Shown: piece by piece, positions 49,691 through 64,000 of the stretch | Layout: every line of letters begins with the position of its first letter | How positions within the stretch are numbered: position 1 is the stretch's first letter | Assembly (NCBI GenBank): GCA_963170055.1 | Contig: CAUJGJ010000030.1 | Location: forward strand, 1,477,837 to 1,541,836 | Direction of reading: 5' to 3' | Length of the DNA stretch: 64,000 nucleotides | Origin: Halisarca cf. caerulea | Taxonomy: Eukaryota; Porifera; Demospongiae; Chondrillida; Halisarcidae | Notes under the pieces: generated by a model | Databases searched by the model: none | Told to the model about the DNA's origin: nothing | Seen by the model: only the letters and a program-made list of their open reading frames with translations | Program-made: the position numbers and the translations under genes

Positions 49691-52600
49691 ATGGCTGAGA
49701 AGTACCCGTCTTCTTCTTCTTTTCCTTCCAATAAAGTCGATGAATTTCCTGGTCAGTTGTATAGACTTAGCTTACTGCATGATAAGAATATGCAATTGTA
49801 AACTTCTCATTTCCAAACTGGCCTAGTTCTTAGCTGGGGCTTGTGTGTGCAACAAGACAGGCTTTTAAAGAGCCCGAGCTGGGAGGCCAGAATGAAAATA
49901 AAATTGTATGTGCGTGTAATTTCTATAATATTCTGTAATTTGCTGGTCTCAGATCTCATTGGCACATGCAATATTTGTTTGCAACGTTAAGTTACCCGGG
50001 CCTCACCCCTGGGACTACTACATCATCAGTCTACCAAGAATGACTGCCCAGAGTAGTACAGTCAGCACTGCGTGCATATGTTTGAAGATCAACTTTGCAG
50101 AGACGTTTGTACTATAATTAAGGAATAGATCACATGCTTTGCAAAGCCTGGCCTAATTATAATATCCCCATCAAAATGGTGTTTTACATGCATATAGTCT
50201 GCTAGGACATGGAAATAGGTGGTTTGTTTTCTTGGATCCCCTTGAAGATGTAATGTTCTTGTGAGGGCTAAAATGTTTGTTTCACAGTTTATAATTCAAG
50301 TAATGTCTTGCCTGTTTTCCTTTCTCTGTACATTTGGCGCAGGCTCTGTTGATGGCTCACAACAAGGTCTGCAGAAGGTGAATTCCCGTGCTAATCCTTT
50401 AGAGTTGATACAGGGTGTAAAGTGTACCACAAGATCTGTAATGAAGTTTGTACCGTGTAGAATGAAGTTATGTGTGTCGCGGAAAGGGAGGAGGGCATTC
50501 AAAGATTGTTCAGAAGATCAACATTTCTCACATTGTGTTGTGTTTGGTTGCTATAGGATCCACTCGACAGTCCTCAGATCTGCAGACTGAGGGACCATCT
50601 CTACAAGAGATACAAGAGGTTCAACATAGGAAGAGAAGGGAAAGCAATGAAGTTTGTCCGTCTTGCTGTCCTTGAAGACCAGCTGGTTGTACCAAGTGAT
50701 TCCGATTCTGAAGGAATTCAAGAGAAACTTACTTTTCTAGAGAAGTACAGGTGTCATGGTACAGAAGAGGGTGATATCGAAGGGTACATCGATGCCAATG
50801 AACTCTTGCGCAAAATAAATAATCGCATGCGAGTAGTTTACGGCCAGCCTGGAATCGAGACAAAGACCCTCCTCACACACGTGTGTGGGGCACTAGCCAG
50901 GAAGGAAGCAGTTACCAATTACGATGTAGTGTTCTATGCTCCGCTGAAGGATAAGAGGGTGTTCGGTGCCAAGAATCTGCAGGAGATGCTGTCATATTTT
51001 ACTCCAGCTGACGAGAAGCTGGACCTCTCTGAAGTGTGCCAGGCACTTGTGGACAGTCGGGAGAAGCAGATTCTATTTATCTTCGACGGAATGGATGAAG
51101 ATCAAGAACTGCTCACCAGCCATGAAGACAGCATATTGATGGAGATTCTTGAAGGCCTCGCTCTTCCCCAAGCAGACGTGATAGTGAGCAGTTATCCTGG
51201 TAGTTTCCCATTCCACAAGCCACAATGCAGTACATCTTACTATGAAATACACGGGTTTGACGAGGCTTCCATGAGGCACTATGCTGAATACTTCTTCCAA
51301 ACAACACCTGAGAGAGCGGGGAAGTTGATGGAGGAGCTGCACTCCCGTCCCGATCTCATGGGAGGTGCACGCATTCCCATGAACTTACACATCTTCTGTT
51401 CCATCTATGAAGGCAGTGAGCTCCCTCCCACGATGACGGATTGTTTCAAGAAGTTTCTCTGTAATGTAGTGAAAGGAGAATATATGAAATGTGGGGTGGT
51501 CTGTCAAGTGGATCCGTCCTTGAGTCGATTGCCACCCGATCTTAAAGGTTTATTTGAATCATTGGGTGTCCTAGCATACAAAGGTATGATGAGAAATCCA
51601 CCAGTGTTTGTGTTCAAAGAAGACGACATTCGAAGAGCGTTCCCCACCCTCTCATCAGGAGCAGTCATTGACGAATCCATCTTTAAAGGGTTACTCCATC
51701 GTAACTCTCACACAGTTGGATATGAGGACACAAATGCTTTCAAATTTTCCCACATCACAAATCACGAGTTTTTCACAGCGTATCACATTTGCCAACTTCC
51801 TGAGGATGACCAGTTGAAGATTTTAAGAGAAGTTTTCACTAATCCGACATTTGCAGTTATTGCTCGATTCTACTCAGGTCTAACAGGTCTTTCCACACCT
51901 GGGGTAGCTTCCCTTATCTGTCCATCGAACGCAGATCATTCCATTTCCAGTCCTTCTTCTCTCGAGTCTTCCTTTTCTCTACCTTCGGAGTGTTCTTATG
52001 ATGAACCTAATCTTTTACACCTCTTTCTCTCTCTGTTCGAGTCTCAGAATTCACAACTGACTCAAAGCATTGTACAACATCTTGACGAGTCCTTTGAGTT
52101 TGGTCTCTTCCTAACGTCTCATGACACACTTGCTATCTCGTACTGCTTGAGCAAATGTACTCACTTGAGAAATCTTAGTTTTACCAAAAATTTTGCACAC
52201 CTCCCTCTTCCCTTGCTCCCTCATTTGCTTCCCATTCTAAAGGCTAATTCCAATCTTCAGTCTTTGAAGCTACATTTAGACAACCTGTCTTCGCCACGTG
52301 AGCTTGTGTGTTTGTCTCCTTATTTTGTATTGTTTTCTTGTGAGCATGTAAAGCTTACTTGCACTGTCCTGCATAAGTGGTCAAGCGTTCACAATGTATG
52401 ACTTTGCACTGAGTGTACGACAGTGTATACTGTACGTACTGTACATGTACATGTGCATGTATGTACTGTACATGTATGTACTGTACATGTACATGTACAT
52501 GTATGTACTGTACATGTATATACTGTACATGTACGTACTGTGCATGTATGTACCGTACATGTACATGTACAGTATATGTAGCTATGGCTTGGGGGGAGGG

Positions 52601-54117
52601 AGGCACCCACTCCCTCTGATGGAACCTCCTCCCTCCCAGAATTCTTGAATGTTGTACCCAGGTTCATGCATTTTTATCTTCCCCTGTTTGCACCAGGATG
52701 CCTCACCGCCCACATCCCCCATGACAGTTGCTACTTCATACTATTATTTGTGTATTGCTATGCGTAGTATGTTGGATTGTATTGATATGTGTTGTATGTA
52801 CATAAGTATATGTACCTTCAGATGCCGCTAGCCTAGGTACCATGACGGGTGTTGAGGAATTATCCCTTACCGTGGAGGAAACAACACTGTCAGCACTAGC
52901 AGCCATTTTTCACAGCATGACTATTAAGAATTTAAGGCTCCGACTATCCTCTGATTTTTCTCCAACTGTGAGCAAAGGATGCCTAATTGGTGATTCTTTA
53001 TCAGGGACTTTTATTGTTTAGTGATCTCTTTAATTTCCAGGATAGTGTCAATGAACACAGAAGGACAGAATTAACTTGTTCTGTGGCAGAGAATGCCACA
53101 CTCAGGAAACTGTTCCTACATGGCCCACCAGACTACCTGACAGCAGTGCTACATGGTGTAGCTGCTAGTGCTTCTGTTGAAGAACTGAAATTGTTCGGTA
53201 AGTTACAGAGCATGTTTAATAGCTATGGTGGGGGTTTTGTTACCACGTTTGCTACGTATATATTGCCTGAATGATAGGTGTATATCTCCCTGAGGACAGA
53301 AGGCATGACGTAGCAGAAGCACTGGCTGTCTGTGTTATCAACACAAAATTGCGGAAAGTTGACATGTGGCACCTCCCATATCTACCTGTGATGGAGGCAC
53401 TTACTACAAGAGAAGCACCCCTAGCAGAACTTGAGATTTGGAGCCTACCTGTGGTATGTTGATCACAGCATGGTCAGTTTGTGTATGGTTTGTGTGCAGT
53501 AGTACTTCCGAATAAAGGACCCTTTGGGGTCGGAATAGATTCAGCTGATTTGTTCTTTGTAGAGAGGTTTTCCTCATTGAGAGGTTCAAAATGTATTGTA
53601 GGAATTTACTGGGACCTCAAGTTGTGTCCTACTGTGTCCTTATTTGGGAGAGTCCACTATCAGAGGTTTCACTGTACAAGATGTTCCAGTACTGTACATA
53701 CAGTACATACTGTATGTACTGTATGTACTGTATGTACTGTACAGCTATATGTACTATATGTACTGTATGTACTATATGTACTGTATGTACTGTATGTACT
53801 GTATATGTGTGGATTGCAAGACTTTCAAGACTGCGTGTGGTGCAAACTATTAATATGGGTTTTATTTCCTGTGTTGGCAGCCATCGGGTTCTCAGCTTCC
53901 AGAAGAATACTTGAAGGAGATGGAGAGTACTGCTGCCAGGATTAAAGTAGCCAAGCTTACCTTTTCTTTTCATAACAACGCGAGAATGTGTGATGCTGTG
54001 TCGATGGGGTTGGGAGCGAACAAGTCTTTACAAGAAGTGATCTTGAGGGGAGTACCAGCAGGGAAGAAGAAGTTTGTGCAGTCCAAACTGTCGTCTGTAA
54101 AAACTATGATAATATAG
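49691..54117 (+). CDS. NACHT-LRR (NLR-like) protein with altered P-loop
   Basis: NACHT-LRR proteins are STAND NTPases, many of them innate sensors. Exons: 49691-49751, 50343-50377, 50557-52339, 52822-52967, 53041-53197, 53278-53453-phase0, 53881-54117. Phases close to 864 codons plus TAG. Residues 1-60 are short and low-complexity, with no CARD or DEATH domain seen. Residues 60-110 (KAMKFVRLAVLEDQLVV) match the linker that precedes NACHT in invertebrate NLRs. The P-loop region is VVYGQPGIETKTLL (about 126-138): the usual GxxGxGKT is shifted to GQPGIETKT, so nucleotide binding may be impaired. Walker B is intact: ILFIFDGMDED (about 204-214). Winged-helix/superhelical regions follow. LRR-like repeats begin about residue 580 (LRNLSF, LQSLKLHL) and continue in the short last four exons (LRKLFLHG, VEELKLFG, LRKVDMW, LAELEIW, LQEVILRG). 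One LRR per exon is typical of NLRs. Confidence 0.85.
52410..52585 (+). repeat. Palindromic TACTGTACATG repeat
   Basis: Many copies of GTACTGTACATGTA and GTACATGTACATG in the NACHT gene intron 3. The unit is nearly self-complementary. Confidence 0.9.
53690..53812 (+). repeat. TACTGTATG tandem repeat
   Basis: About twelve copies of TACTGTATG/TACTATATG in the last intron of the NACHT gene. Confidence 0.92.
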
Positions 54118-54930
54118 CCATGTGTGACTGACATAACATGCATGTAAATGATTATTGTAATAATGTTTGATTTCCTTTTTTTGACTATATAGCTTGTAAT
54201 TTTTTTGTTATATCAATGTAATTATAAATTTGCTTTTTGTTTTGTGCATGAATTATATTATACAAAACAATTTAATTTATTATATGCATGCAACCATAAT
54301 ATACTATATATGGTTGCATGTATATAATGGTGGCCAGCTGCGCGACTTCGATCATAATTATATAAGCTATATAGGAATCCATTCCTAATTGAGTATACGT
54401 TGCCATTATAAATTGCATGCATTGTGGGCCACTGCATGCCCCATGCGTGCAGCTGTATACATGCAGGGAGTAATTATATTATAGAAATGCAAGTCAAGTA
54501 TACATATTAATGGCATGGCAATACTATATATATTATCATTTTATGACAATGTACGGGGGGGCGCACATATACCAAGATTGTAGCTGTAGCTGCATAGATT
54601 CATACATGTAATTACAATAATAATAATATTATGTACTGCATACATGCATGAACCACCATGCAGTGCCCCATATGTATTTATAGATGCTTGCAAGGATTGC
54701 AATGTACACAGGTATCATGCCTGTGCTCCTGTACTGCACCACGCTGTGTACTCAAACATACACGCACATGATGACACAGTTCATACTTGATCAGCAAGAC
54801 AGCCTGAATTGCCCTGTAATTCGCAATGTTAGAAGTAAGCCATGCCAAACTGACAATGCACATGCAAGGAGTTTGTTAGTATAAGTGATTACTCTACAAT
54901 GTACTAAGTTATGAGCACAGGTCTGAGGTG
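54118..54930. other. AT-rich region between convergent NACHT and HYDIN genes
   Basis: No exon recognised. A perfect-looking palindromic element around ATATGCATGCAACCATAATA and TATATGGTTGCATGTATATA lies near 54280-54330. Confidence 0.55.
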
Positions 54931-63634
<8,704 letters not shown>

Positions 63635-64000
63635 CTAGAGAGAGCGCATACAACATGAGGTCTGATCTACACCACTTCATTACATCAACATGTAAAGCTC
63701 AGCCCTCCTTTCATTACGGTCTACGTATGTTGTAACTCCATTGTACACTTTCCCAGGTGCCTGGCATAGTAACCATTTGGCACAAGAATTTTCCAATTTA
63801 ATTACTAAGATTTGCTCAATATACAGTACATAAGCACATACGTACATAGTTGACATATATGTACATAACAACATGTACGTACATACGCACAGTATGTTGC
63901 ACAAAAAATTATCCATGTAATGAATATACAAATGTAATGCACTCTAATCACATCCCTTCACATACACATCGTGGGACAATAGAGTGCACAGAGGCTGTCC
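63635..64000 (-). other. HYDIN intron, possible edge of next exon
   Basis: No exon is certain. The last 30 bases read on the minus strand as an open segment (GQPLCTLLSHD) followed by GTGTATGTG, which could be an exon end cut by the window border. Too short to call. Confidence 0.25.

Overview
This is animal nuclear DNA. Genes are split by many GT-AG introns, there are long (CA)n/(GT)n microsatellites, LINE, SINE and MITE remnants, and metazoan gene families: a pocket protein of the p107/p130 type, LSM14, NUTF2, COA4, SS18, a NACHT-LRR protein and HYDIN. HYDIN implies an organism with motile cilia. Closely spaced head-to-head genes plus an invertebrate-type NACHT-LRR gene suggest an early-branching or other invertebrate; a sponge is plausible but not shown by the sequence.

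Layout. 1-3.2 kb: flank with a SINE inside a perfect 16-bp target duplication, a second SINE-like unit and microsatellites. 3.2-27.3 kb (+): an RBL1/RBL2-type gene. I could join 30 coding exons in one continuous frame (1112 codons before the stop), with E2F-type sites upstream. 28.3-30.0 kb (+): an unrecognised two-exon gene behind a TATA box. 30.6-32.4 kb: a decayed LINE. 33.7-39.2 kb (-): LSM14, six exons, with a tandem-repeat-coded RG-rich tail. 39.4-44.9 kb (+): NUTF2, four exons, head-to-head with LSM14; its large intron holds an antisense LINE broken by a MITE. 45.8-46.8 kb (-): COA4 and a 53-codon one-membrane-span ORF, head-to-head with SS18. 47.0-48.8 kb (+): SS18, four exons. 49.7-54.1 kb (+): a NACHT-LRR (NLR-like) gene, six exons, with an altered P-loop. 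54.9-64 kb (-): the last 11 recognised exons (719 codons before the stop) of HYDIN, running off the right edge.

The genes form no obvious pathway: cell-cycle repression, mRNP/P-body translational control, nuclear import of Ran, cytochrome oxidase assembly, BAF chromatin remodelling, innate-type NTPase and ciliary central apparatus. Only the two head-to-head pairs suggest shared regulation.

The unusual part is the non-coding architecture. Microsatellites sit directly on splice donors. Pyrimidine-rich minisatellites sit directly upstream of acceptors. A 40-bp minisatellite in HYDIN copies a real exon end plus splice donor about 13 times. TA-flanked MITEs with CAGT...ACTG ends recur, and the interior of one related family seems to have been amplified into tandem arrays in introns of two different genes.
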